Positions 1-7,357 of a DNA stretch of 15,805 nucleotides are shown piece after piece (the first letter of the stretch is position 1; each line of letters starts with the position of its first letter). The notes below the pieces were generated by a model. That model searched no databases and had not been told where the DNA came from. It saw nothing but the letters and a program-made list of their open reading frames with translations. This stretch comes from Actinomycetota bacterium (GTDB lineage: Bacteria; Actinomycetota; Thermoleophilia; Gaiellales; Gaiellaceae), in contig VAXT01000181.1 of the NCBI GenBank assembly GCA_005883245.1, positions 1 to 15,805 on the forward strand, given 5' to 3'. A program made the translations under genes and the position numbers.

Positions 1-624
1 TTCTTCCCTGAGGATGGGGAGGGCGATGCGCTCACAGGTCCCCATGGGCACTGTGGTCTCGACGAGGACGAGCGCGTCAGCCCGCATATGCCGGCCAATG
101 GTGTGTAACGCTTGCTCGAAAGCTGCAAGGTTGACTTGAATCTCTGCAGCGTCGTGAACGGCGCGATCCTCGACGTCGAGGTGGACGTCGACGATGATCA
201 CGTCGGCAAGCGAGTAAGCCGTTTCGCAGGTCGTCGCACGAAGGTTCGCGCGCTCGTGCACGGCTTGGCGGAACAGCGGCGGTAGGTTTTCGTCAGGCGA
301 ATGGAACGGCGGCTCGCCCTCGTTGATCTTGCCAACTTTCCAGTAGCTCGCTGGTGTAGCGAGATCCACGCCGATCACGTAGTGCAGCGGCCTCCCGGCC
401 TCGTCGGAAACGCTTGCGACGGCCGCGGCGACGGCTGAGCCGACGAAACCGAGGCCCTGCACGACAACGATCTGACCTCCCCTAAGACGGTGAGCCTCGG
501 CGGACTCCGCGATCTCGCGGAATGTCGAACGAGACTCCGCCTCGGATGGGATCCGGAACACCGTTCCGTCCGGCGAGAACGAGACATGAAATGACTCGGG
601 GAGGAGCTGCGGTTCCGCGCTCAC
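1..624 (-). CDS. Nucleotide-sugar dehydrogenase (UDP-glucose/UDP-ManNAc dehydrogenase family), 3'-truncated by window edge
   Basis: Enzymes of this family oxidise C6 of a UDP- or GDP-sugar to the uronate with two NAD+ and feed capsule or exopolysaccharide synthesis in the cytoplasm. The visible 208 residues hold a Rossmann fold with GLGFVG at about 57-62, an NAD-domain segment VIGVDLATPASYWKVGKINE near 83-102, and the family signature VETTVPMGTCE near 188-198. The start is the GTG at 624-622, preceded by GAGG at a short spacing. The catalytic Cys/Lys half lies outside the window. An extension of about 50 residues precedes the Rossmann fold, whereas most relatives begin almost at it. It lies 79 nt downstream of the nucleotidyltransferase stop on the same strand and is probably the third gene of that operon. 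The exact sugar cannot be told. Family assignment is firm; substrate is unknown. Confidence 0.85.
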   Translation of the reverse strand, partial: MSAEPQLLPESFHVSFSPDGTVFRIPSEAESRSTFREIAESAEAHRLRGGQIVVVQGLGFVGSAVAAAVASVSDEAGRPLHYVIGVDLATPASYWKVGKINEGEPPFHSPDENLPPLFRQAVHERANLRATTCETAYSLADVIIVDVHLDVEDRAVHDAAEIQVNLAAFEQALHTIGRHMRADALVLVETTVPMGTCERIALPILREE

Positions 625-703
625 CCGTCCTCGATAAAGGCGTGTGCCGCGCGCGGCGGGCCTAGGGAAGACTGGACGTCCGGGCCTCGCAGAAGAGGCA
701 CGC

Positions 704-1588
704 TCACCCGAGACCCCGCTCCTGCCGGACTCCATCGAGGTCGCTGCCTGCTGGCGTGCTGCCCGGTTTGCCGTTTCCGTTCGCTGCATTGCGCGGGTAA
801 CCGTTGGTCTGGCCGTTCTCAATCCAGACGCTGACCGCCCGCTCGTAGTCCTCCTGTCGGCCGATGTCGAACCAAAGGCCCTCATAGACGTACGCACCGA
901 CGGGCGCCCCCGCCGCCAGGAGCGTCTGAACGAGATCGGGGAAGTCGAAGTGCCCTTCGGCGGGGATGTGCTCGATGACGCTCGGCTCCATCACGTAGAT
1001 ACCCATGCTGACGGGAGAGGCGATCGTGGGCTTCTCCTCGTATTGCTGGACACGTGACGCGACGTCGAGATGGAGCATTCCGTAGTCGATCTTGATTACA
1101 CGGTTGTGAGTCGCGATCGTCAACGCGTTGCCTTGCGCACGGTGGTAGTCGACGAGGTCGCGGTAGTCGAGCGTCGTCAACACGTCGCCGTTCATGACCA
1201 TGAATGTGCTGTTCAGCCCGTCTACCAGGCGGAGTGGCGCCGCAGTTCCGAGAGCGGCTTCCTCGCGGACGTACGTAATGTTGACCTGACCGCGGTCGCG
1301 GCTGTCGAAGACAGCCTCGATCAGGTGTGCGAGGTAGCCGACGCAGAATTGGATGTCGACGACCCCCGCTTCCGCGAGTTGCCCGACCACGACCTCGAGG
1401 ATCGCACGATCGCCCACAGGCATGAGTGGCTTTGGAAGCACAGAGGTGTACGGCGCCAGTCGTGTCCCACGACCTCCAGCGAGGATCACGGTGGTCACCG
1501 CTTCGAGGCTTTGCTTGCCGTTCGCGTGGCCGTGAGGCTGCGCGCCCGGGGTGCGGGGGTCGGGAATCTCGAACGGTCGCACGACCAT
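704..1588 (-). CDS. Sugar-1-phosphate nucleotidyltransferase (NTP_transferase family)
   Basis: Predicted to make an activated NDP-sugar from a sugar-1-phosphate and an NTP, the step before dehydrogenation or transfer in polysaccharide synthesis. The 294-aa product has the NTP-binding motif LAGGRGTRL at about 36-44, the substrate-side PKPLMPVGD at 52-60, the metal-binding NGDVL at 133-137, an EEKP motif, and the C-terminal FDIGRQEDYERA typical of glucose- and mannose-1-phosphate nucleotidyltransferases. No left-handed beta-helix or acyltransferase domain follows, so it is the short single-domain form. The ATG at 1588 lies two bases after the stop of the upstream glycosyl transferase, which supports this start despite about 30 extra residues before the usual VILAGG. 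The C-terminal ~40 residues are low-complexity and look disordered. Whether the product is GDP-mannose, dTDP-glucose or UDP-glucose is not decidable here. Confidence 0.88.
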   Translation of the reverse strand: MVVRPFEIPDPRTPGAQPHGHANGKQSLEAVTTVILAGGRGTRLAPYTSVLPKPLMPVGDRAILEVVVGQLAEAGVVDIQFCVGYLAHLIEAVFDSRDRGQVNITYVREEAALGTAAPLRLVDGLNSTFMVMNGDVLTTLDYRDLVDYHRAQGNALTIATHNRVIKIDYGMLHLDVASRVQQYEEKPTIASPVSMGIYVMEPSVIEHIPAEGHFDFPDLVQTLLAAGAPVGAYVYEGLWFDIGRQEDYERAVSVWIENGQTNGYPRNAANGNGKPGSTPAGSDLDGVRQERGLG

Positions 1589-1590
1589 GG

Positions 1591-2388
1591 CTACGACGCC
1601 TCCCCCTCTACGAGGATCGGCGACCTGGGCTCAGACGCAACGTCCGTGACGTTCGGTCGAGGGGTGCGTTTCGTGAGACGCCCCGTGTCCCGATGCACGG
1701 CAACTTCACGCCCTGTGGCGACGGCGTACAACGTCCACCAGAGAATCCTTGCGTCCATGGAGAACGAGTGGCGAGCCGCGTAGAGACGATCCATGCCGAT
1801 CTTCTGCGGCAGGATCGTGTTCGTGTAATGCCCGACGCGGTCGTCGGGGTCGAGGACTTCGCCCTCACGAGCGAAGGCGAGCTGCGACAGACCGGTGATC
1901 CCGGGTCGGACGGACAGGATCTCGTCATAGGCCTCGCGCTCGAGCGCGACGAACGTCGGGTCCTCGGGTCGTGGACCGACCAGGCTCATCTCGCCTTTGA
2001 GGACGTTCCACAGTTGCGGTACCTCGTCGAGCTTGGTCCGGGCGAGAAAACCGCCAAGGCGGGTGAATCGCGCGTCATCAGGGGCAGCGAGGGCAGGCCC
2101 CGAGGCACCGTCGCGCATCTTCCTGAACTTCAGCATTCGTAGGACGTGCCCATTCCGGCCGACACGCCTACAGCGATAGAACGCCGGACCCCGGCTCTCG
2201 AGCCTCACAGCCACTGCCAATACGGCGATCAGCGGGCTGGCGAGGACGAGCAGCGATGCTGCGACCACGACGTCGAGCACTCGCTTGAGACCGCGGTCGA
2301 GCGCGGCAAAAAACGCAGGGCGCTCATGCCCCGCTCCGAGCACCGCCGTCCCAAGTCCTTGCTGCTGATTGCTGGAATCGTGCCGCAA
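1591..2388 (-). CDS. Monotopic phosphoglycosyl transferase (bacterial sugar transferase, WcaJ/PglC type)
   Basis: Transfers a phospho-sugar from a UDP-sugar to undecaprenyl phosphate on the cytoplasmic membrane, the first committed step of a repeat unit. The 265-aa product has a single hydrophobic re-entrant helix at about 38-62, then KFRKMRDGA (87-95), TKLDEVPQLWNVLKGEMSLV (118-137) with the Asp-Glu pair that forms the catalytic dyad in PglC (here 121-122), GPRPE (138-142) and RPGITGLSQLAF (161-172). Length fits the short catalytic-domain form without the N-terminal CoA-binding-like domain of WbaP/WcaJ. The apparent start is a TTG at 2388-2386, preceded by the purine-rich GGAGAGGTGGGAG. It is the first gene of the minus-strand operon, its TAG stop is 2 nt from the next ATG, and it faces the divergent aminotransferase. 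Confidence 0.92.
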   Translation of the reverse strand: MRHDSSNQQQGLGTAVLGAGHERPAFFAALDRGLKRVLDVVVAASLLVLASPLIAVLAVAVRLESRGPAFYRCRRVGRNGHVLRMLKFRKMRDGASGPALAAPDDARFTRLGGFLARTKLDEVPQLWNVLKGEMSLVGPRPEDPTFVALEREAYDEILSVRPGITGLSQLAFAREGEVLDPDDRVGHYTNTILPQKIGMDRLYAARHSFSMDARILWWTLYAVATGREVAVHRDTGRLTKRTPRPNVTDVASEPRSPILVEGEAS

Positions 2389-2453
2389 CGACTCCCACCT
2401 CTCTCCCCGGCACTCCCCAGTGCCTATGTCCGCCTTGTACCCTATCGACTGGC

Positions 2454-2482
2454 ACGCCTTCGGTACCTACGCCTCGGTACCT
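2454..2482. repeat. Tandem direct repeat ACGCCTTCGGTACCT / ACGCCTCGGTACCT
   Basis: Two back-to-back copies, 15 and 14 bp, differ only by one T; each contains the palindrome GGTACC. A weaker third copy (CGCCTTGTACC) lies at 2431-2441. It sits between the candidate promoter of the polysaccharide operon and its first gene, so an operator for a regulator is possible. This is inference from position; no regulator is recognised. Confidence 0.5.
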
Positions 2483-2509
2483 ACCGATATCTACTCAAAA
2501 CGCCCTTTC

Positions 2510-2538
2510 GTTATGGCACATTCCCGCCAATTCCGCAA
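2510..2538 (-). promoter_or_regulatory. Candidate sigma70-type promoter of the polysaccharide operon
   Basis: On the minus strand TTGCGG (2538-2533) and CATAAC (2515-2510) are separated by 17 bp, matching roughly 4 of 6 positions in each hexamer of the vegetative consensus. It would start a transcript near 2503 with a leader of about 115 nt containing the tandem repeat. High-GC genomes give many such chance matches, so confidence is low. Confidence 0.3.
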
Positions 2539-2681
2539 GGGCCAGATTCTGAACTTTCTGTGCACCTTCCTCTCTGTCCGAGCGTGCTCGTACACCCTAC
2601 GACCAATAGACGTGGAGGGAGGCCGAAAGTTTCCGGCCACGCTAAGTTCTTACAGGTTCAACTAGTTCCGACTTCCGAGCA

Positions 2682-3747
2682 ATGACGAGCTCACAGGCAG
2701 CTTCGAGCGCGAGATGGGTCGTGCCCCTGGTCGACGTGCTCGTCGACGACGAGCTCCGTTCCCTCGTCGACGAGGTCGTCGACTCGGGTTGGTGGAGCAT
2801 GGGCCCGAGGGTCGGGGAGTTCGAGGCGGCCTTCGCCGAGTTGACCCACACGACACACGCCTTTGCGGTCGCAAACGGCACTGCCGCCCTGCACCTGGCG
2901 CTCCTCGCCGCCGGCTGCGGGCCGGGCGACGAGGTCATCCTGCCGTCGCTCAACTTCGTCGCCGCGGCGAACGCCATCGGGCACACGGGCGCGACGCCCG
3001 TCTTCTGCGACATCGTCGGTACCGACGACCTGAACCTCGACCCCGCTGACCTCGAGGCGGCCGTCACTCCGGCCACGAAGGCTGTGCTCCTGCTCCATTA
3101 CGGAGGCTTCCCGTGCGACATCGCCGCCGTGCGCGCGCTCGCGGCGGAGCGAGGGCTGATCGTGATCGAAGATGCGGCGCACGCGCCCGGTGCGAGCTGG
3201 CACGGGGAGCCGTGCGGTTCGCTAGGGAGCGTCGGGTGCTTCAGCTTCTTCTCGAACAAGAACCTGCCGGTCGGCGAAGGGGGGATGATCGTCACCGACG
3301 ACGACGACCTTGCGGAGCGACTGCGCCTCCTTCGGTCACACGGCATGACGACGCTGACCTGGGAGAAGCACCGAGGGCACGCGGCGAGCTACGACGTCGT
3401 CGCGCAGGGCTTCAACTACCGCCTCGACGAAATCCGGGCGGCCATAGGCCTTCGTCAGCTCAGTCGGTTGCCCGAAGAGAATGCTCAGCGGCGCGCGATC
3501 GCAGCTACGTACCGCGACCGGCTGGCCGACGTGGAGGACATCTCGATGCCGTTCGGAGCCGTCGCAGACGGGACGACAACCGCGCAGCACCTTTTCGTAT
3601 TACCGAGAGCTCGGCTCACGTCGGCCCCTTCCCCAGACCGAGGCAATCGCTCCGCGCATCATCACCTTGCCGCTCTACGGGCACATGACGGGCGAGCAGG
3701 TCGACCTCGTTGTCCACGCCCTCAGCGAGACGCTCCAGGTCGCTTAG
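2682..3747 (+). CDS. DegT/DnrJ/EryC1/StrS-family sugar aminotransferase, interrupted by a missing segment
   Basis: PLP-dependent enzymes of this family add an amino group to a keto-NDP-sugar. From ATG 2682 the first frame gives fold-type-I features: VANGTAALHLALL (63-75), VIEDAAHAPGA (161-171) with the PLP-contacting Asp, the internal-aldimine lysine in FFSNKNLPVGEGG (Lys193), and GFNYRLDEIRAAIGLRQL (243-260). This frame is homologous only up to HLFV (about 3599). The C-terminus SYYRELGSRRPLPQTEAIA...ITLPLYGHMTGEQ continues in another frame from about 3595 to the TAG at 3745-3747. The family normally has about 30 residues between these parts (the stretch ending ...HYPPIHRF), which are absent here; the missing length must be 2 mod 3. 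It is either a sequence gap or a true disabling deletion. No strong Shine-Dalgarno is visible at 2682. It probably serves the adjacent polysaccharide operon. Confidence 0.85.
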
Positions 3748-3750
3748 ACA

Positions 3751-3769
3751 CGCTGCGCGAAGCGCGGCG
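3751..3769. terminator. Hairpin between convergent genes
   Basis: CGCTGCGC (3751-3758), loop GAA, GCGCGGCG (3762-3769) forms an 8-bp stem with one G-T wobble. It lies in the 32-nt gap between the converging aminotransferase and aminopeptidase stops. There is no T tract on either side, so a role as a bidirectional terminator is inferred from position only. Confidence 0.35.
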
Positions 3770-3779
3770 GGACCAATTC

Positions 3780-4868
3780 TCAAAACGTCCACTCGCCGTT
3801 CTCCTGGACGACCTCGCCGTCGAGCTCGATTCGGCCGCCCTGACGTAGATCTTTGACCATGTCCCAGTGGGTGGCCGACTGGTTGTGGCCGCCCGCGATC
3901 GGGATCCCCGCTCCGATCGCGAGATGGATCGTCCCGTAGATCTTCTCGTCGAAGAGCGTGTTCCGCATGTGCCGCTGGATGCCCGGATTGCACCCGATCC
4001 CGAACTCGCCGAGCACGCGCGCACCCTCGTCGATGTCGAGCGCCCGCATCAGGACATCCTCGTTCGAGGTCGCCGATGCCTCGACCACGCGCCCGCCCTC
4101 GTAGCGCATCCGCACGCCGTCGACGACGTCCGGTTCATGGACGGCCGGGAACTCGGAGAAGCTGACGACGCCTTCCGTCGAGTCCTCGACCGGGCAGTAG
4201 AAGACCTCGCCGCCGGGCATGTTCAGGTGCCCGTCGTCGATCTCGCCCTCACGGCCGGCGATGCTGAAGCGGAGATCCGTCTCGTGGCCGACGATCCGCA
4301 CCTCCTCGGCGGGATCGAAGCGCTCCTTGATCCGCTTCATCTTCTCGCCCTCGGCGTCCCAGTCGAGCAGCACCGAGCCGAACAGGAAGTCCTCGAACTC
4401 GCGGACGCTCATGCCGGCCTCCTGGGCGAGCGCTGGAGTCGGGTAGCGGCACGTGACCCAGGGGATGTCGAGCGCGAGCCGGCGGGCGATGAGCGGACGC
4501 GCCCCGGTCGTGATCGCCTGGTGCTGCTCCTGGGGGAGGCCGACTCCGTCGCGCGTGTTCTCGGGCGCGCCGACGCGGATCCACGCGTCGCACTCGTCCT
4601 CGATCTTGACCCGCAGCGGCGAGCGCTCGGCGACGAGCTCCGGCGGCGCGGTTTCCGCCCAGACGGTCTCGAAGGGCCAGAAGTCCATCCCCGAGAAGCT
4701 GAGCTGGACGAGCGGGACCGCCTGACGGCGGCCGATCCCCCGGATGATCTCCTCGATCAGCGGGCGGGCGTGCGTGCTGCCGACGACGACGACCTCCCAG
4801 CCGGGCTGGACGTCGACACAGCGCTCGACGAGCAGGCGCGCATATTGCTCGATGCGTGGATCAGCCAC
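3780..4868 (-). CDS. M29-family metalloaminopeptidase (thermophilic aminopeptidase AmpS/AmpT type)
   Basis: Predicted cytoplasmic dinuclear-metal exopeptidase that removes N-terminal residues from peptides. The 362-aa product is close to the family's usual length. The C-terminal half carries the metal-site segments expected for M29: FSEFPA and GEFGIGCNPGI with acidic ligands, YGTIHLAIG with a histidine, and the closing ATHWDMVKDLR with the His-x-Asp pair, followed by a beta strand IELDGEVVQENGEW. The N-terminal half has the usual MADPRIEQYARLLVERCVDV opening. The start is GTG at 4868-4866 with AAGGGGG a few bases upstream. It lies tail to tail with the aminotransferase and is divergent from dnaK, 65 bp apart. 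Peptide recycling next to chaperones is plausible, but co-regulation is not shown. Confidence 0.92.
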   Translation of the reverse strand: MADPRIEQYARLLVERCVDVQPGWEVVVVGSTHARPLIEEIIRGIGRRQAVPLVQLSFSGMDFWPFETVWAETAPPELVAERSPLRVKIEDECDAWIRVGAPENTRDGVGLPQEQHQAITTGARPLIARRLALDIPWVTCRYPTPALAQEAGMSVREFEDFLFGSVLLDWDAEGEKMKRIKERFDPAEEVRIVGHETDLRFSIAGREGEIDDGHLNMPGGEVFYCPVEDSTEGVVSFSEFPAVHEPDVVDGVRMRYEGGRVVEASATSNEDVLMRALDIDEGARVLGEFGIGCNPGIQRHMRNTLFDEKIYGTIHLAIGAGIPIAGGHNQSATHWDMVKDLRQGGRIELDGEVVQENGEWTF

Positions 4869-4878
4869 GATTCCCCCT

Positions 4879-4887
4879 TGCTATACT
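4879..4887 (+). promoter_or_regulatory. Extended -10 promoter candidate for the dnaK operon
   Basis: TGCTATACT is a TG-n-TATACT extended -10 box, 5/6 to consensus. The best -35 match at 18-bp spacing is a weak TGGATC (4858-4863). Transcription would begin near 4894, giving a leader of about 40 nt that ends in a good Shine-Dalgarno AAAGGAG (4918-4924), 9 nt before the dnaK ATG. I found no HAIR (CTTGAGT-N7-ACTCAAG) or CIRCE operator here, only a lone half-site GCTCAAG at 4924-4930. Confidence 0.5.
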
Positions 4888-4933
4888 CGGACTTAGATTT
4901 TTTCCAGTCACAGGACTAAAGGAGCTCAAGCAC

Positions 4934-6752
4934 ATGGCGAAGACCATTGGAATCGACCTCGGCACGACCAACAGCTGCATGGCCGTGCTCGAGGGCGGTG
5001 AGCCTACCGTCATTCCGAACGCCGAGGGCGGCCGCACGACGCCGTCCGTCGTCGCGTTCACAGTTCGGCGAGGTCTCCGAAGAGATGAAGATCGTCCCGT
5101 ACGAGGTCGTCCAGGGCGAGAACGGAGACGTGCGCGTCAAGGCCGAGGGCAAGGAGTACGCGCCGCCGGAGATCTCGGCGATGATCCTCCAGAAGCTGAA
5201 GACGGACGCCGAGGCGTACCTCGGCGAGCCGGTCGCCGACGCGGTGGTCACCGTCCCGGCCTACTTCAACAACGCGCAGCGCGAGGCGACCAAGGACGCC
5301 GGCAAGATCGCCGGCCTCAACGTCGTCCGCATCATCAACGAGCCGACCGCCGCGTCGCTCGCGTACGGGCTCGACAAGGAGCACGACCAGACAATCCTCG
5401 TCTGGGACCTCGGCGGCGGCACCTTCGACGTCTCGATCCTCGAGCTCGGCGAGGGCGTCTTCGAGGTGAAGGCGACGAACGGCGACAACCACCTGGGCGG
5501 CGACAACTTCGACAAGGCGATCGTCGACTGGATGGTCGCGGAGTTCAAGAAAGACCAGGGCATCGACCTGGCCGCCGACAAGATGGCGCTCCAGCGGCTG
5601 TACGAGGCCGCGGAGAAGGCGAAGATCGAGCTGTCGTCGACGATGACGACGCAGGTCAACCTGCCGTTCATCACCGCGACGCAGGAAGGGCCGAAGCACC
5701 TCGACCTGCAGCTCACGCGCGCGAAGCTCAACGAGCTGACCGCGGACCTGCTCAAGCGGACGGTCGAGCCGACGAAGCAGGCGCTCGCGGACGCCGGCCT
5801 CGAGCCGGCCGCGATCGACCACGTCGTCCTCGTCGGCGGCATGACCCGCATGCCCGCCGTGGTGGACGAGGTCAAGGAGCTGATCGGCAAGGAGCCGCAC
5901 AAGGGCGTCAACCCGGACGAGGTGGTCGCGGTCGGCGCGGCCATCCAGGGCGGCGTCCTCAAGGGCGAGGTCAAGGACGTGCTGCTGCTCGACGTGACCC
6001 CGCTCTCGCTCGGCATCGAGACGAAGGGCGGCGTCTTCACGAAGCTGATCGACCGCAACACGACGATCCCGACCAAGAAGTCGGAGGTCTTCTCGACGGC
6101 GGAGGACAACCAACCGTCGGTCGAGATCCACGTCGCTCAGGGCGAGTCGGAGATGGTTGCCTTCAACAAGACGCTCGGCAAGTTCCAGCTTGTCGGCATC
6201 CCGCCGGCGCCGCGGGGCATGCCGCAGATTGAGGTCGGCTTCGACATCGACGCGAACGGCATCATCCACGTGTCCGCGAAGGACCTCGGCACCGGGAACG
6301 AGCAGCAGATCAAGATCGAAGGCGGCTCGGGCCTGAGCGAGGACGAGGTGTCGCGGATGATGCAGGACGCCGAGTCACACCGCGACGAGGCGCACAAGCT
6401 GCGTGAGCTTGCGGACGCGCGGAACATGGCGGAGCAGCTGGCGTACCAGACCGAGCGCACGCTGGGCGAGCACCGCGACAAGCTCGACGAGGCCGAGGCC
6501 TCGACGATCGAGGGTCGCATCATGGAGCTGAAGGGCGTGCTCGAGAGCTCGGACGTGAACGAGATCCGCGAGAAGACGCAGGCGCTGCAGGAGGCCTCGC
6601 AGAAGCTCGCCGAGGCCGTCTACGCCCAGGCGACCGCGCAGCAGGCGCAGTCGTCCGCGGGCGGGAACGGCGCCGAGTCGTCGGATGACGAGGTCGTCGA
6701 GGAGGGCGACTACGAGGTCATCGACGAGGAAGAGGAGGCCAAGAAGGCCTAG
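4934..6752 (+). CDS. dnaK: Molecular chaperone DnaK (Hsp70), with a missing ~30-residue segment near the N-terminus
   Basis: ATP-driven cytoplasmic Hsp70 that works with DnaJ and GrpE. From ATG 4934 the sequence opens MAKTIGIDLGTTNSCMAVLE, with the ATP phosphate-1 motif, and remains good to TTPSVVAFT (5062). It then jumps to another frame at QFGEVSEEMKIVPY (from 5061) and runs to the TAG at 6750-6752. The ATPase motifs VPAYFNNAQR, INEPTAASLAYG, WDLGGGTFDVS and VLVGGMTRMP, the linker LLLDVTPLSLGIET, the substrate-binding domain, the helical lid and the acidic tail EEGDYEVIDEEEEAKKA are all present. About 30 residues of subdomain IB (normally ...VGQ.AKRQ...N...T.FSIKR..GR) are missing, with a length of 2 mod 3. 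Because dnaK is normally needed and all else is intact, a sequence gap is more likely than a real mutation. It is the first gene of the operon, with grpE 77 nt downstream. Confidence 0.95.
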
Positions 6753-6757
6753 TCCGC

Positions 6758-6817
6758 GGACCTGGTCCCGGGACACGGCCCCAACGGCCACGCCCCGGGA
6801 CCAGGTCCCGAGACATG
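6758..6817. repeat. dnaK-grpE spacer: paired 11-bp palindromes forming a 15-bp perfect stem
   Basis: Two 20-bp units, GGACCTGGTCCCGGGACACG (6758-6777) and GGACCAGGTCCCGAGACATG (6798-6817), are 40 bp apart and agree at 17 of 20 positions. Each contains the odd-centred palindrome GGACC-W-GGTCC, so they also pair with each other: GGACCTGGTCCCGGG (6758-6772) with CCCGGGACCAGGTCC (6794-6808), loop 21 nt. No T tract follows, so it is not a standard terminator. It could be a REP-like element, an mRNA-processing or attenuation hairpin, or a double operator. Confidence 0.7.
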
Positions 6818-6829
6818 TGCTGAGACGAC

Positions 6830-7357
6830 ATGCCTGAGAACGTTGAGAACAACGAGCACGCCGAGCAGGCGGTGTCAGCGGAGGAGACGGAGCTCGAGGC
6901 GCTCCGGAACGAGAACGAGGAGCTGATCGACACGCTCCAGCGCCTCCAGGCCGACTTCGACAACTACCGCAAGCGGGCCGCGCGCGATCAGGAAGCTCTG
7001 GTCGCGCGCGCCGGCGAGCGGATCGTCAAGGAGCTGCTGCCGATCCTCGACGACCTGGAGCGCGCGCTCGAGGCCGCCGAGCAGCACGAGGAAGCGAAGC
7101 TCGAGGACGGCGTCCAGCTCGTCCACCGCCAGCTCGAGCAGCTCCTCGCGAAGGAGGGGCTTGCCGCCGTCGAGACCGACGGCCGGTTCGACCCGCACGT
7201 CCACGAAGCGCTCCTGACCCAGCCCTCCGAAGCAGACGAGGGCTCCGTGATCGAGGTGCTCCAGAAGGGCTACCGCCTCGGCGACCGCGTGCTGCGCCCG
7301 GCGAGGGTGGTGGTCGCGGGGCCGAAGGAGGAGGGCCCGAGTGGCGACTCGCTCTAA
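6830..7357 (+). CDS. grpE: Nucleotide exchange factor GrpE
   Basis: Releases ADP from DnaK to reset the chaperone cycle; functions as a homodimer. The 175-aa product has an acidic, poorly ordered N-terminus, a long coiled coil (about 18-75, including EETELEALRNENEELIDTLQ), the signature LQADFDNYRKRAARDQ, ELLPILDDLERALE, and the C-terminal beta domain ending in the family motif VLQKGYRLGDRVLRPARVVV. Length and motifs are those of a complete actinobacterial GrpE. The ATG at 6830 follows the palindrome-rich spacer and has only a weak GAGACGA upstream, so translation may be modest or coupled to dnaK. Its TAA (7355-7357) lies 17 nt inside dnaJ, an arrangement that suggests translational coupling. 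Confidence 0.95.
   Translation: MPENVENNEHAEQAVSAEETELEALRNENEELIDTLQRLQADFDNYRKRAARDQEALVARAGERIVKELLPILDDLERALEAAEQHEEAKLEDGVQLVHRQLEQLLAKEGLAAVETDGRFDPHVHEALLTQPSEADEGSVIEVLQKGYRLGDRVLRPARVVVAGPKEEGPSGDSL

Larger units (their letters stand above)
2389..2681. other. Divergent intergenic region, AT-richer than its surroundings
   Basis: This 293-bp spacer separates the minus-strand polysaccharide operon from the plus-strand aminotransferase. It is near 50% GC around 2461-2520, against about 60-75% in the genes sampled. It holds a tandem repeat (2454-2482) and a possible minus-strand promoter (2510-2538). I see no convincing open reading frame, RNA gene or plus-strand promoter in it. Confidence 0.6.

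Noticed and set aside
1070..2142. Plus-strand open readings opposite the nucleotidyltransferase and glycosyl transferase
   Set aside because: No domain is visible and composition is shadow-like; the minus-strand genes have clear family motifs and operon spacing.
2454..2482. CRISPR array from the tandem repeat
   Set aside because: Only two or three abutting 14-15 bp copies, with no spacers and no cas genes.
3598..3848. Continuation of the first aminotransferase frame to 3848, with 250 nt of extra C-terminus
   Set aside because: After HLFV this frame has no family similarity and runs into the converging aminopeptidase gene; the true C-terminus is in another frame and ends at 3747.
4924..4930. 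HAIR operator for HspR before dnaK
   Set aside because: Only one half-site, GCTCAAG, is present. The position where CTTGAGT should lie (4910-4916) reads ACAGGAC.
5058..6269. Long minus-strand and alternate-frame open readings across dnaK, dnaJ and clpB
   Set aside because: They are high-GC shadow frames rich in Arg, Ala and Asp without any recognisable domain, opposite or beside strongly conserved chaperone genes.
6758..6808. Rho-independent terminator between dnaK and grpE
   Set aside because: The stem is strong, but no T tract follows and grpE/dnaJ continue the operon; kept as a repeat or attenuator candidate instead.
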